This document shows, in pieces, positions 6,543 to 6,744 of a stretch of DNA of 6,744 bases. How positions within the stretch are numbered: the stretch's first letter is position 1; each line of letters opens with the position of its first letter. Origin of the DNA: Clostridia bacterium (lineage in GTDB: Bacteria; Bacillota; Clostridia; DUPQ01); NCBI GenBank assembly GCA_030592085.1, contig JAUUZV010000143.1, positions 1 to 6,744 on the forward strand. Direction: 5' to 3'. Made by a program: the position numbers and the translations under genes. Under the pieces are notes generated by a model, which worked only from the letters and a program-made list of their open reading frames with translations, had not been told where the DNA came from and did no database searches.

Positions 6543-6744
6543 ATGAGCAGAAAAGTAACATATCTATTTATAGGTTTTTTAATTAGCGTATTAGTATTAA
6601 CTGTTGGTTGTGATAAGACAACAGTTGAGGAAATACCTACCTATTCATTTGAAATTTATTTAGCTACACTTGATAGTGTTGGTGAATTTGGCTATTTTGA
6701 TTATGAAAATTTAATTCTTGAAGAAACTCCTGTTATAACAGATA
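6543..6744 (+). CDS. Lipoprotein of unknown function, 3' end cut by window edge
   Basis: The first 67 residues are visible and the frame is still open at the window end. The start MSRKVTYLF has a short basic n-region, then a hydrophobic stretch to about residue 20, then a lipobox-like TVGC that puts the lipidated cysteine at Cys23. The mature part begins DKTTVEEIPTYSFEIYLA and is acidic and rich in aromatic residues; I do not recognise a family. An in-frame TAG at 6528-6530 rules out a longer form, so ATG 6543 is the only plausible start. It lies 65 bases after the ileS stop and has no visible Shine-Dalgarno sequence, with TATAAT directly in front, suggesting a leaderless or poorly initiated message. 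It shows no evident similarity to the lipoprotein at 1517-3043 beyond the signal peptide. Confidence 0.75.
   Translation, partial: MSRKVTYLFIGFLISVLVLTVGCDKTTVEEIPTYSFEIYLATLDSVGEFGYFDYENLILEETPVITD

Noticed and set aside
6493..6556. Inverted repeat ACTTTTCT (6493-6500) and AGAAAAGT (6549-6556)
   Set aside because: Eight A/T-rich base pairs across a 48-nt loop are expected by chance in this composition, and one arm is in the coding sequence.
1..6744. Search by eye for CRISPR repeats, insertion sequences, tRNA or rRNA genes and long direct repeats
   Set aside because: No regularly spaced repeats, transposase-like frames, terminal inverted repeats or tRNA-like cloverleaf sequences were seen on either strand; the few gaps between genes are explained by the regulatory elements listed.

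Overview
This is an AT-rich bacterial window (roughly 30% G+C by eye, not computed) with every supported gene on the + strand. A canonical T-box leader, strong AGGGGG/GGAGG ribosome binding sites, lipobox-type lipoproteins, U-run terminators and TGA used as a stop point to a low-GC Gram-positive lineage: Bacillota (clostridia-like) or a Mycoplasmatota relative that kept the standard code. The species cannot be named from the sequence.

Layout. (1) Positions 1-1317 hold the 3' part of mtaB, the zinc-dependent methanol:corrinoid methyltransferase; its true start lies upstream of the window. A strong intrinsic terminator (1347-1379) closes that operon. (2) Positions 1318-1516 are intergenic and carry a short tandem repeat, a perfect 12-bp palindrome and a probable promoter. 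(3) Positions 1517-3043 encode a lipoprotein resembling the solute-binding proteins of ABC sugar importers, with no permease or ATPase gene in view. (4) Positions 3044-3360 hold a near-consensus promoter and a complete T-box riboswitch whose specifier codon reads ATC (Ile). (5) Positions 3361-6477 encode a full-length isoleucyl-tRNA synthetase controlled by that T-box. (6) From 6543 to the window end runs the start of a second, unrecognised lipoprotein gene, with TATAAT placed so close to the ATG that its mRNA may be leaderless.

The genes look like three or four independent transcription units rather than one pathway. mtaB belongs to methanol catabolism (methyl transfer to a corrinoid protein, MtaC, then onward by an MtaA-type enzyme). 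ileS is housekeeping translation, induced when uncharged tRNA-Ile accumulates. The two lipoproteins are surface proteins of unknown ligand or function. I see no CRISPR array, mobile element, tRNA/rRNA gene or clearly undescribed system. The points most worth checking are the bacterial mtaB and its missing upstream partners, the operator-like palindrome, the terminator-free junction into the T-box, and the possible leaderless lipoprotein.
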